Of a DNA stretch of 29,019 bases, positions 16,287 through 24,475 are shown in pieces. The notes under the pieces are model-generated. The model did no database searches and was not told the DNA's origin. It saw only the letters and a program-made list of their open reading frames with translations. This stretch comes from an uncultured bacterium. GTDB taxonomy: Bacteria > Actinomycetota > Coriobacteriia > Coriobacteriales > Eggerthellaceae. The number at the start of each line of letters is the position of its first letter. The first letter of the stretch is position 1. The stretch covers positions 1-29,019 of the forward strand of contig CAJMOJ010000020.1 of the NCBI GenBank assembly GCA_905215035.1, read 5' to 3'. The translations under genes and the position numbers were made by a program.

Positions 16287-17210
16287 TTAGTCTCTTGTAA
16301 CTTCTTCTATCAAAGCATCAAATTGTTCACGATTACCCACTGATTTACGGGTAACGCCTTTATCAATGCGACGCACTAAATTAGCAAGTACACCGCCAAA
16401 ACCAATTTCAATAAACTCTGTATATCCTTGATTAATCAGCGACGTAATACTTTGTTCAAATTGCACTCCCTGCTGGACTTGCCTCGATAAGCGATCAGCT
16501 GCCTCAGCACAAACAAATTCTTGAGCATCCGTATTGCAAATTACCGGAGCAGTGGGTTCTTGAAATGATATCGTTTGGCAAAATGCTGCTACTGCATCTC
16601 CTGCAGTAGCCATCAAAGGCGAATGAAACCCACCGGCCGTTGCAAGACGAACAGCTTTTTTACCTTGTTCTCTCCAGATAGCTTCCGCACGCTCAAGAGC
16701 ACTTACTTTGCCTGAAATCACAATTTGACCCGGCGCATTATAGTTTGCTAGAACTAATACTTCACCTTGAGCAGCAGCATCACACACAGCTTGAGCCGTT
16801 TGTGCATCTGCGCCCATTAAAGCCGCCATAGCACCAGGATGTTCCTTGCATGCCATATCCATTGCCTCAGAACGAACACGCAAAAGAGCAATACCTTCAT
16901 CAAGACTGAGTACGTTTGCTAACACAAGTGCTGAAATTTGACCTAATGAAAAACCGACATAGGCATCCGGGTACAAATCTTGTGCCTGCAAAGCACGCCC
17001 CACTCCAACACTCGTAGCAAAGGTAAGCGCTTGGGCGGGAATTGCTTGATTCACCTCAGCGGCCTCACCATTGCTCGTAAGTGCAATGAGATCAAGTGAA
17101 AGTCCTTCAGATACTGCTTCAAATACCTCATGCACTTCTGCAATATCAAGAAGATCAACTGCCATTCCAGGTTTCTGAGCACCTTGACCCGAACACATCC
17201 AAACCGCCAT
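16287..17210 (-). CDS. fabD: Malonyl-CoA:ACP transacylase
   Basis: Moves malonyl from CoA to ACP. The 307 residues contain the oxyanion segment CSGQGAQKPGM (6-16), nucleophile Ser88 in GFSLGQ, the substrate-carboxylate Arg region LLRVRSEAM (Arg113) and catalytic His196 in GGFHSPLM. The nucleophile elbow differs from the usual GHSLGE by having Phe before and Gln after, while the catalytic Ser, His and Arg remain. A perfect 14-bp palindrome TTTCTTTAAAGAAA lies in the 68-bp gap behind fabK (17225-17238), close to the ribosome site AAAGGA, and could modulate initiation. Confidence 0.95.
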   Translation of the reverse strand: MAVWMCSGQGAQKPGMAVDLLDIAEVHEVFEAVSEGLSLDLIALTSNGEAAEVNQAIPAQALTFATSVGVGRALQAQDLYPDAYVGFSLGQISALVLANVLSLDEGIALLRVRSEAMDMACKEHPGAMAALMGADAQTAQAVCDAAAQGEVLVLANYNAPGQIVISGKVSALERAEAIWREQGKKAVRLATAGGFHSPLMATAGDAVAAFCQTISFQEPTAPVICNTDAQEFVCAEAADRLSRQVQQGVQFEQSITSLINQGYTEFIEIGFGGVLANLVRRIDKGVTRKSVGNREQFDALIEEVTRD

Positions 17211-17278
17211 ATCTTGCTCTATCCTTTCTTTAAAGAAATTCTTGCAAACATGCCTCTCTCAGACCCTACGATCTGTGG

Positions 17279-18286
17279 CTATTTGTATTGCTCGCACCAT
17301 GCGCGCACTGCATTGCGCGATGCCATCTCTTGCAGACTTTGGCCGCTCCATGTTTGAGCTTGCACCATAAGCGAGTCAACAATTTCTTGGCATGATTCTT
17401 GTTTTGTCACTAAACACGCCGACTGTCCCGCCATAAGCGATCCATTTTTAACGTCTCCCTGCACCGCCTTGCGCAATGATCCCGCCATCAGTTGCTCGAG
17501 TTCATCAAATGAAGTCGACGAATCATCTTCAAGTTTGCGTACCTGACGAGCAAAAGCGTTCTTAAGTCCCCGCACTGGATGTCCATTGCTGCGTCCGGTA
17601 ACAATCGTGTCCGAATCTTTAGCTTCCACTACCTTTTCTTTATAGGCGCCATCAATGGTGCACTCATGCGCCGTTAAAAAGCGTGTGCCTACCTGCACCG
17701 CTTCAGCGCCTAACATAAAGGCAGCTGCCATCCCGCGCCCATCGGCAATTCCTCCGGCACAAATTACGGGAATAGAAACCGCATCACAGACAGCAGGCGT
17801 TAAGACCATCGTAGTCAACTCACCAATATGGCCACCCGCTTCGCAGCCTTCAGCAACAACCGCATCTGCCCCTGCGCGCTCCATACGTTTTGCCAATGCA
17901 ACCGATGCCACTACAGGAACTACCTTAATGCCAGCATCTTTCCACATTTGAATATACGGTGTTGGAGAACCAGCACCAGTTGTGATGACATCAACCTGCA
18001 AGTCACGCAACAGCTCTGCAAGCTGAGGAGTCTCAGGATTCATGAGCATAATATTGGCACCAATAGGTTTTTGTGTCAGCGATCGCGCAAGATCAACTTG
18101 TTCACGAACCCACTCAAGCGGAGCAGATCCACAAGCAATAATCCCAAGACCGCCTGCCTCAGATACTGCAGCCGCTAAATGACCATCTGCCACCCATGCC
18201 ATTGCGCCTTGGATAATGGGTTTTTCAATCCCAAAGAGCTCTGTAATACGTGTTGAAATTGGTTGTATTTGCTTGTCTGTTGCCAC
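17279..18286 (-). CDS. fabK: Enoyl-ACP reductase II, FMN-dependent
   Basis: Last reductive step of the FAS II cycle, performed by a nitronate-monooxygenase-like TIM barrel, as in streptococci; FabK enzymes are insensitive to triclosan. Hallmarks are KPIIQGAMAWVADGHLAAAVSEAGGLGII at the N-terminus, PIGANIMLM, catalytic His153 in AEGCEAGGHIGELTT, the FMN-phosphate segment ICAGGIADGRGMAAAFMLGAEAVQVGTRFL, and KNAFARQV. The open frame reaches a TTG at 18340, but that TTG has no ribosome site and is itself the -35 of a likely promoter. The GTG at 18286, with AGGAAGG eight bases upstream, gives 335 residues, close to the family norm, so I use it. Confidence 0.95.
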   Translation of the reverse strand: MATDKQIQPISTRITELFGIEKPIIQGAMAWVADGHLAAAVSEAGGLGIIACGSAPLEWVREQVDLARSLTQKPIGANIMLMNPETPQLAELLRDLQVDVITTGAGSPTPYIQMWKDAGIKVVPVVASVALAKRMERAGADAVVAEGCEAGGHIGELTTMVLTPAVCDAVSIPVICAGGIADGRGMAAAFMLGAEAVQVGTRFLTAHECTIDGAYKEKVVEAKDSDTIVTGRSNGHPVRGLKNAFARQVRKLEDDSSTSFDELEQLMAGSLRKAVQGDVKNGSLMAGQSACLVTKQESCQEIVDSLMVQAQTWSGQSLQEMASRNAVRAWCEQYK

Positions 18287-18311
18287 GATCGGCACCTTCC
18301 TACTGTTCGTT

Positions 18312-18340
18312 TTACGACTTACCACGCGTTCTTTTGTCAA
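18312..18340 (-). promoter_or_regulatory. Candidate internal promoter of the fabK-accDA genes
   Basis: On the minus strand a perfect -35 TTGACA (18340-18335) is followed after 17 bp by TCGTAA (18317-18312), a weak -10. It lies between fabT and fabK, leaving about 25 nt of leader before the GTG. If active, it lets the biosynthetic genes be expressed apart from fakB-fabT. No palindrome like the one before fakB is seen here. Confidence 0.45.
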
Positions 18341-18349
18341 GCGATTATT

Positions 18350-18889
18350 TTACTCTAACGCTACTCTTGTACTGGCACTACGCTGCTCGTTTTCTTTATC
18401 CATACGATCAAAAAACGACTTAACCGATTCGAGCGCTTTTATAAAAACACGTTCTTCATCAGAAGAGAGGGTTTGAAGTACATCCTCAATAAGTCTTTTA
18501 TGGAAGCGCTCATGAGCTCGAAACGCTTTGCGCCCCTTAGTAGTAAGCGACAATAAGACTTGACGCCGATCCTTTTCCGATCGATAACGCTCCACAAACC
18601 CTTTAGCTTCAAGTTTATTAATAGCAGCTGTCAGAGATGCCACCCGAATATTAAGGCGCTTTGCTACAACTTTCATAGGATTTTTTTCATGCAATCCTAT
18701 AGCCGCCAAGGTATGCAATTCGGTAATTGTCAATCCCGAAGTCAAACGCGACGAGATAGACTGTTCCTCAATACGCAAGACAGCATTGAACGTATTTGAC
18801 AACAAATCATCTAGAGCTTGTTTACTGTCAAGATTCCCTTCCTCTGAAAGAAAATCTTTCTCATTTTGCTGTCTTACCTCGTGCATCAT
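18350..18889 (-). CDS. fabT: MarR-family regulator, probable fatty-acid repressor FabT
   Basis: A winged-helix protein of 179 residues. The core ISSRLTSGLTITELHTLAAIGLHEKNPMKVVAKRLNIRVASLTAAINKLEAKGFVERYRSEKDRRQVLLSLTTKGRKAF shows helix-turn-helix and wing (EKDRRQ) of MarR proteins. Placement directly before fabK matches FabT of lactic acid bacteria, which represses FAS II when bound to long acyl-ACP. The frame opens as far as 19000, overlapping the upstream gene by 79 bp; the tandem ATGs at 18889-18884, with GGA eight bases before, avoid that overlap and remove an unlikely Cys-rich N-tail. The gap to fakB is then 32 bp. The C-terminal tail of about 20 polar residues is longer than in streptococcal FabT. 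FabT identity rests on context. Confidence 0.85.
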   Translation of the reverse strand: MMHEVRQQNEKDFLSEEGNLDSKQALDDLLSNTFNAVLRIEEQSISSRLTSGLTITELHTLAAIGLHEKNPMKVVAKRLNIRVASLTAAINKLEAKGFVERYRSEKDRRQVLLSLTTKGRKAFRAHERFHKRLIEDVLQTLSSDEERVFIKALESVKSFFDRMDKENEQRSASTRVALE

Positions 18890-18921
18890 TCGATCGATCC
18901 ATCCCCATACCACAAAAAGCT

Positions 18922-19779
18922 TTATTGCTGGCAAGGCATAATGCCCATACCAACAGCACCGAGTCCCAAATGAGTGGCAACGGTTGCACCGCACTGACAT
19001 GTTCCAGCATCTTCATACTCTATCTGCGCTTCATCAAGAGCCTTCTTGAGCTTCTCAACTGCTGATTCATTTCCTGTATGACAAAATCGTATCTGAAGAG
19101 AACCCTGTTCTTCTGCAATCTGTTTCACTTCTTCAACATATGCCTTAATGACACCATTCATCCCACGTGCCTTTCCATGCGCGACCAAGGCACCCTGCTC
19201 ATTAAAGCTAAAGATTGGTTTGATATTTAAGGCAGTAATTTGCTGTGCTTCCTCGGCAGCCAATCGCCCACCTTTAAGAAGATTATCGAGCGTGTCAGGA
19301 GCAACGACAAAATGAATTGTTTTAATTGCGCGCTCAATACGCACTAGCGCCTCATCAAGTGTCACCTCTTGATCGCGCAGCTCTTTAGCAAACTTTGCTA
19401 AAAGCCCTAAGCCCGCTGATGCGTTGTATGAATTAATAACGCAAACTTTCCCATCGGTCTGGTCAGCTCCCATTAAAGCAGACTGAAACGTGCCCGACAG
19501 CACATCAGCGATGTGGAGCGACAGAACTCCCTCGATATCCTCGCGGCAAGTATGTGAAGAAAATACCTGCTGAAAAGTAAGCGGCGTGGGCTGAGAAGTT
19601 TTAGGGAGCGATTGCGATGCGGCCATGCGTTCATAAAATTCCGCATTAGTAAGATCAACTTGATCAACATAGACATTCCCATCGACCTCAATACTTAAAG
19701 GAACAAGCGTAATATCCCAGTTGGAATATTCTTCAGGGGTAAGATCGGCCGTGGAATCAACGATAATTGCAAAACTCAT
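18922..19779 (-). CDS. fakB: DegV-family fatty-acid-binding protein (FakB type)
   Basis: DegV proteins hold one fatty acid in a deep pocket and present it to the kinase FakA, producing acyl-phosphate for phospholipid synthesis. The 285 residues show the family blocks FAIIVDSTADLTPE (3-16), KTSQPTPLTF (59-68), the LSGTFQSA segment, NLLKGGRLA and a C-terminal ATVATHLGLGAVGMGIMP. The lipid-binding Ser-containing TSQPT and the His/Gly-rich C-terminal turn are both there. GGGGAG lies ahead of the ATG. It is the first gene of the fatty-acid cluster, directly before fabT, which links uptake of external fatty acids with control of synthesis. FakA and PlsX are not in this window. The chain-length preference cannot be told. 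Confidence 0.93.
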   Translation of the reverse strand: MSFAIIVDSTADLTPEEYSNWDITLVPLSIEVDGNVYVDQVDLTNAEFYERMAASQSLPKTSQPTPLTFQQVFSSHTCREDIEGVLSLHIADVLSGTFQSALMGADQTDGKVCVINSYNASAGLGLLAKFAKELRDQEVTLDEALVRIERAIKTIHFVVAPDTLDNLLKGGRLAAEEAQQITALNIKPIFSFNEQGALVAHGKARGMNGVIKAYVEEVKQIAEEQGSLQIRFCHTGNESAVEKLKKALDEAQIEYEDAGTCQCGATVATHLGLGAVGMGIMPCQQ

Positions 19780-19812
19780 GTAGTTCTCCCCTTACTTAAA
19801 ACGGTAGTCGCA

Positions 19813-19850
19813 TAATAGTTAGATAATCTAACTATTAGTTTATCTAACTA
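19813..19850 (-). promoter_or_regulatory. Palindromic operator pair in front of fakB-fabT
   Basis: A perfect 25-bp palindrome with an odd centre (arms TAATAGTTAGAT and ATCTAACTATTA) spans 19813-19837. A second, imperfect site TAGTTTATCTAACTA (19836-19850) abuts it. On the minus strand TAGACA, 16 bp, TAAACT gives a candidate promoter that falls within these sites. Size and AT-rich dyad fit a MarR-family operator, so FabT autoregulation is the simplest reading. The site ends 33 bp before the fakB ATG. Confidence 0.7.
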
Positions 19851-19939
19851 TTTACTACTGTCTAGTCACAACAACCGACGAATACTGCCAGAAGTTTTAT
19901 TTATGGGTACATGAAACTCGTAGAGTTACTATCTTTCTT

Positions 19940-19976
19940 GGTCTACACATATTGCTTTGGTATATATGCGCAGACC
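19940..19976 (-). other. 13-bp hairpin downstream of the grx terminator
   Basis: On the minus strand GGTCTGCGCATAT (19976-19964) pairs with ATATGTGTAGACC (19952-19940) with two G-U wobbles; on the plus strand the same positions would be A-C mismatches. It would therefore fold as a minus-strand RNA. No T-run follows it, and no gene is assigned to it. Confidence 0.4.
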
Positions 19977-19992
19977 TTTTGCCATACAATGC

Positions 19993-20016
19993 AAAAGGCC
20001 AAGGATAACCCTGGCC
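19993..20016 (-). terminator. Intrinsic terminator of the glutaredoxin-like gene
   Basis: On the minus strand GGCCAGGG (20016-20009) pairs with CCTTGGCC (20004-19997) with one G-U wobble and a TTAT loop, followed by TTTT. On the plus strand the wobble becomes a mismatch, though a T-rich stretch follows there as well. It sits about 35 bases past the grx stop. Confidence 0.75.
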
Positions 20017-20051
20017 TTTCTTTTTCCGCTCTCTAGAACCGCGCACAACAG

Positions 20052-20312
20052 TTAGTTCGCGCCAGTTAGCTCTGCTTTATGTTCTGCCAAATAGGCAATA
20101 ATCGCATCAGATTCATACAATGCATGTCCATTGATATCTAAACAAGGAACCTGTAGTTTACCGCCTAGATTAACCAGGTCATTTTCTGCATTGGGCCACT
20201 CAGTAATATCCATCGTAGGAAGTGCAATACCTTCCTTATTCATGAAATCTAAAACCTTTTTACAGAATGGACAGCTCCTACGAATATAGAGCGTATAGGT
20301 GTCATTTTTCAT
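20052..20312 (-). CDS. Glutaredoxin-like thiol-disulfide protein
   Basis: An 86-residue thioredoxin-fold protein. The redox motif is C14-P-F-C17, followed by the cis-Pro segment LQVPCL (Pro56) and a C-terminal ALYESDAIIAYLAEH, which resembles the end of the glutathione-transferase N-domain. The fold is thus between glutaredoxin and a free GST N-domain, a type often found in anaerobes. The extra Cys57 right after the cis-Pro is a small oddity. It follows the RND exporter gene on the same strand after about 150 bp without a clear terminator, so co-transcription is possible. Its electron partner is not evident. Confidence 0.9.
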   Translation of the reverse strand: MKNDTYTLYIRRSCPFCKKVLDFMNKEGIALPTMDITEWPNAENDLVNLGGKLQVPCLDINGHALYESDAIIAYLAEHKAELTGAN

Positions 20313-20466
20313 GATGCAGCTCCTATCTCCCCTACAACCTTTGTACGTATTCTAGGTTAGAGCACCTCACCATTCTGAACGCAATAATCACCTCATCTGT
20401 TGCCAAGCTGTGCCTTAGATGCCAAATGCCTGATGCTTGGCTAACTCATCGTGTGCATACGCCTTA

Positions 20467-23400
20467 TCACTTCCCATGCGCAGGATTTTTTGTTGGAATA
20501 TAAGCACCTGAGTCTTCAAGACGTGCACGAATCTCTTCGCGTTTGCTGAGTGCATCCAAAAAGTCTTGCGCGTCACCTGGATCTTCATCAACGCTTTCAT
20601 CACCTAAATCAACTTCAGTAGGAACGCGACGATACAACAAGTCATACATAATAGGAACAATATAGAGCGTCATAAATGTTGCATACAGCAAGCCGCCCAC
20701 AATAACAAGCGCCATTCCACGCTCCATTGAGGCTCCAATTGCAGCACTAAAGACAAGGGGCAGCATTGCCAAAATAGTGGTAAGCGCTGTCATCATAATA
20801 GGACGCATACGGGTCTGACCTGCCGCAACAAGCGCATCGTGCTTGGATAGTCCACCTCGTCGCAGCTGATTGACATAATCAACAAAAACAATGCCATTAT
20901 TAACAACCGTTCCCATCAATACCGCAAAGCCCATCAAAGACAGCATTGACAGCGGCTCACCGGCAAACCAAAGTGCGATAAATCCACCCGTAAATGCAAG
21001 AGGAACCGTCAAAATGATAATAAACGGTGAAAGCAAGCTCTGGAACTGCGCTACCATGATTAAATAAATCAGAATGAAGCCTAGGATCAACAAAAGCATC
21101 ATGTCGTTGAGCATAGTATCAATGTTTTCAAGTTCGCCACTTACATGATACGAATAGCCTTCTGGCATCTCGTATGAATTGAGTTTATCAAGGAGAGTAC
21201 GAGAAATTAGGGCATTGTTATATCCATCCTCAACCTCAGCTGTAATAGACATCATCTTTTCTGCATCTTTATGAATAATGGTATTTGCCGCAATTCCCTC
21301 TTCCAAAGTAGCAAATTCAGACAATGCTACCTCATGTGTTTCACCTTGCTGATTGGTAATAGTGATGGTATGCGCCAAAATATTGTCGCGTGTAAGCGTT
21401 GTATCAGCAGCGACAATATCAACCTGCATTGAAGTACCATCCATGGTGAGCTTACTTGAAGCGACTGACTCGGTTAATTCTGCGGCTAAATCTTGATAGA
21501 GTTGCGCTACGGTATAGCCCTCTTTAGTAAGCTTATCTTCATCAATAATAAGATGTAGTTCTCTATCGGCATCCTCAAGACCATTTTCTACTTCTGTATA
21601 TCCTTCAACTGAAGAGATAAGCTCCATGATGTCAACGCTAATATCTTCTAAGACCTTTTCATCAGGACCTGAAATAGTGAGTGAGAGACCCGAACCCATC
21701 ATGGAACCCATTGCATCGGAGGACGACGCATCGGTAATCAATTCACAATCTAAATCTTTGGTACGCTCAGTAAGCTCATTAGCGATTGCGAGCACCTGCT
21801 CTTCAGTGGTGACGGTGTCATCAATGAGGAGATAGAACATAAACATTTCATACGCTTGCTCACCCGTTGATTCAGCCGAACTTGAAACCATCGATACAGT
21901 GGTCGTGCCATCAATAGCGGCAACCGTCTTTACTCCTTCGATTTCTGTGGCAGTCTTCATGATTTGATCAGCGGTCGCAAATGCCTGCTCTTTTTCAACA
22001 TCCTCGGGCAAAACGACTGTTGCAGAAATAGTGTCGCCTGTCATAGAAGGAATCATGGTGATGCCGGTATTAATTACGCCGAAAATAGCAGCAAAAAGCA
22101 ATACGGTCGCAAGACCAAGGGGAATAACTTTGTGCTTAAGAAAATATTGCAATGACCTTCCATATGCACCTTGCAGCTTCACAAACCACGCATTTTGACG
22201 CGGAACGTAGTTTTTGAAAACAAAGCGACTAATTGCAGGAACCAAGGTCAATGCAACTACCAACGATGCGGTTAAAACATAGGCAATGGTAAGCGCAAAC
22301 GGCATGAGAAGCTGATTGACCATACCTGTAGTAAAGACAATGGGCAAGAAAACACAAATAGTCGTTAAGGTAGATGCAATAACAGCACCCGTAATCTGCT
22401 TTGCACCCTGTACGGCTGCACGTTGTGGCGCAATACCACGTCCTCGCAAACGATAGATATTCTCAAGCACAATGATCGAGTTGTCGACCAGCATACCAAT
22501 GGCAAGCGAAATACCTGAAAGCGACATGATGTTGATAGAAATATTGGAAAAATACATCAACAACAGTGCTACCAATACCGAAAATGGAATGGAAAATGCA
22601 ACAATAAGCGTTGGCTTCCAGTCACGCAAAAAGATTGCCAAAACTACAATAGCTAAGAAAGCACCCAGCAATAAGGACTGCAGAATCGAAGTAATCAATA
22701 ATCCAATATAGGATCCTTGGTCACTCACGACATCCATATGGAGACCAGGGAAGTCTTCCTGTAATTGCTGAATTTTCTCGTGACATGCTTTTGAAACATC
22801 TGAGGTTGATGCTGTAGACCCTTTAAAAATCGTAAGCAATACACCGTCTTCGTTGTTGATCTTCATGTAGGCATCACCCACATTGTCAACTACCGTCACA
22901 TCGGCGACATCAGAAAGACGAACTTCACCCACCCCATCAAGATCCACTAATAAAAGATTTTTTAATTGATCAAGTGAAGTGATATGAGTACCTACCTGCA
23001 AAAGCCATTGATTGTCTTCATCTGCATTACCAATGTAACCAGCAGGCATAGAAAAATCTTGCGCTTTGATCAAATTGGCAAGGGTGGTTTTATCGACAAG
23101 CTTATCAATATTTGCCGATTGGATTGCACTTTCTCGTGCGTCTTCATACTGTTTTTGCGCGTCATCTAACTGCGTCTTATTTTGCTCAAGTGTCGACAAC
23201 GCGCTCGCGAGTTGTGCCGACCCACTTCCAAATTGAGCTGAGGCGCTAAAACCTCCCGCCTCAGCAGCAGCAAGCTGGTTTTGATACTCAGACAACTCGC
23301 TTGTTGCTTTAGCAAGTTGCTCTTGCAATGTCTGAATTTGTGCTTGTATAAGCGGCTTTTGCGCATCAGGGATCTGTACAAGCTGGGCTTGCAATGCCTG

Positions 23401-24213
23401 AATTTGTGCCGATAGGGCTGTTACTTGAGAGGTTGAGGCAGAAATTGCCATCGTGAGACCAGATACGGCCTGACCCAACTGATCAGTTGTCTGCTTTTCT
23501 TGATCAGCAAGAGTCTTTTGTTGTCCTTTGAGCGTGTTTTCTGCTTGTGCAAGTTGAGACTTTCCCTCATCAATCGATTTTTTAGCATCATAAAGCTCGC
23601 TATTAACACGTGCTAAAAGCCTGTTGTTAATATCCTCAATTTTAGAATCAGAAAGCTTTACCTCCACCGATTGATTCACTTCACCCGTAAGCGACGCATC
23701 TGCAACACCAGTGATGCGCTCAAATTCTGGAACCAACGTGTCTTGTGCAAAATTTGAAGTTTGATAAATATCATGATCATCATAAGAAAGAGCAACATAC
23801 AGTGTTGCCATCATATCCATGCTGATCTCCATATAGTTAGGCGAAGCAGCAGTCTCGGGAAGCAGAGCCTCTACCTCGTTGACCGCAGACGAAACCTTAA
23901 CCATGGCCGAATCCATATCCGTACCGTCTTCGAATTCCAAAAAGATCATCGAGTAGTTATTGGCGCTCTGCGAAGTTACGCTCGAAACACCATTAACAGT
24001 AGCAAGTGCCCCCTCAAGAACATCTGTTACTTCTGCTTCAACTTTTTCTGCACTTGCGCCAGGCTCAGTCGTAATCACCGCCAGATACGGTATGTCCATA
24101 TCAGGCAAAAGATCCGTTTTCATTTTAGAAAGAGAAACGCCACCCAAAATTAAACAAATAATGACGGCGACCACAATAATATAAGGACGCTTTACGCTAA
24201 ACCGACTAAGCAT
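20467..24213 (-). CDS. RND-family (HAE1-like) efflux permease with coiled-coil insert
   Basis: A proton-driven membrane exporter of the AcrB/SwrC type, 1248 residues against the usual 1030-1050. Residues 10-28 form the first membrane helix. The helix with the proton relay reads SLAIGMLVDNSIIVLENIYR, one Asp followed by Asn as in Gram-positive members, and the matching C-terminal helix reads GTVVNNGIVFVDYVNQ without the Lys found in AcrB. The surplus length is mainly at residues about 205-365: a Gln/Ala/Leu-rich heptad stretch (LAQAENTLKGQQKTLADQEK, QIQALQAQL, QIQTLQEQL) interrupted by a Gly/Ser turn near 320-332, predicted as a coiled-coil arm in the first external domain. No adaptor or outer-membrane gene lies alongside, as expected for a monoderm. 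Substrate unknown. Confidence 0.93.
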   Translation of the reverse strand: MLSRFSVKRPYIIVVAVIICLILGGVSLSKMKTDLLPDMDIPYLAVITTEPGASAEKVEAEVTDVLEGALATVNGVSSVTSQSANNYSMIFLEFEDGTDMDSAMVKVSSAVNEVEALLPETAASPNYMEISMDMMATLYVALSYDDHDIYQTSNFAQDTLVPEFERITGVADASLTGEVNQSVEVKLSDSKIEDINNRLLARVNSELYDAKKSIDEGKSQLAQAENTLKGQQKTLADQEKQTTDQLGQAVSGLTMAISASTSQVTALSAQIQALQAQLVQIPDAQKPLIQAQIQTLQEQLAKATSELSEYQNQLAAAEAGGFSASAQFGSGSAQLASALSTLEQNKTQLDDAQKQYEDARESAIQSANIDKLVDKTTLANLIKAQDFSMPAGYIGNADEDNQWLLQVGTHITSLDQLKNLLLVDLDGVGEVRLSDVADVTVVDNVGDAYMKINNEDGVLLTIFKGSTASTSDVSKACHEKIQQLQEDFPGLHMDVVSDQGSYIGLLITSILQSLLLGAFLAIVVLAIFLRDWKPTLIVAFSIPFSVLVALLLMYFSNISINIMSLSGISLAIGMLVDNSIIVLENIYRLRGRGIAPQRAAVQGAKQITGAVIASTLTTICVFLPIVFTTGMVNQLLMPFALTIAYVLTASLVVALTLVPAISRFVFKNYVPRQNAWFVKLQGAYGRSLQYFLKHKVIPLGLATVLLFAAIFGVINTGITMIPSMTGDTISATVVLPEDVEKEQAFATADQIMKTATEIEGVKTVAAIDGTTTVSMVSSSAESTGEQAYEMFMFYLLIDDTVTTEEQVLAIANELTERTKDLDCELITDASSSDAMGSMMGSGLSLTISGPDEKVLEDISVDIMELISSVEGYTEVENGLEDADRELHLIIDEDKLTKEGYTVAQLYQDLAAELTESVASSKLTMDGTSMQVDIVAADTTLTRDNILAHTITITNQQGETHEVALSEFATLEEGIAANTIIHKDAEKMMSITAEVEDGYNNALISRTLLDKLNSYEMPEGYSYHVSGELENIDTMLNDMMLLLILGFILIYLIMVAQFQSLLSPFIIILTVPLAFTGGFIALWFAGEPLSMLSLMGFAVLMGTVVNNGIVFVDYVNQLRRGGLSKHDALVAAGQTRMRPIMMTALTTILAMLPLVFSAAIGASMERGMALVIVGGLLYATFMTLYIVPIMYDLLYRRVPTEVDLGDESVDEDPGDAQDFLDALSKREEIRARLEDSGAYIPTKNPAHGK

Positions 24214-24351
24214 GCTGACAAATCCTTTGATTGAACGAGTGATTATTTCATTGTTAACACACCTCTTTCTAAGCCCAATCTAAACTTAGGTAGTAACCTT
24301 CTCAGCAGCTATAAACGGTTTCAAGCCATACGCCTATCCTGCGGCCTCCAC

Positions 24352-24386
24352 AAAAAAGCCACAACCTCACAAAAGGAGGTTGTGGC
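24352..24386 (-). terminator. Intrinsic terminator of the DUF308 gene
   Basis: On the minus strand GCCACAACCTC (24386-24376) pairs perfectly with GAGGTTGTGGC (24368-24358), an 11-bp stem with a seven-base loop, followed by six Ts (24357-24352). It separates DUF308 from the RND gene. Just before it, CTTGTAGTAAAC occurs twice (24398-24409, 24414-24425). Confidence 0.92.
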
Positions 24387-24475
24387 ACGCAAAACGTCTT
24401 GTAGTAAACCAGCCTTGTAGTAAACAACGTGGCTTTTTTCTTGATAACGCTCTGATCGTTTTTGTTGTATGGGCC

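Noticed and set aside
17221..17253. Ten-codon frame (MFARISLKKG) in the fabK-fabD gap
   Set aside because: Its only ribosome-like sequence is too close to the ATG, and the fabD ribosome site lies within it; no sign of selection can be seen.
18890..19000. Longer MarR protein starting at 19000
   Set aside because: It would overlap fakB by 79 bp and add a Cys/Trp-rich segment unlike MarR proteins.
20430..20466. Possible terminator after the RND gene (GCCAAGC / GCTTGGC inverted repeat)
   Set aside because: Long loop, only 7 bp of stem and no T-run on the minus strand.
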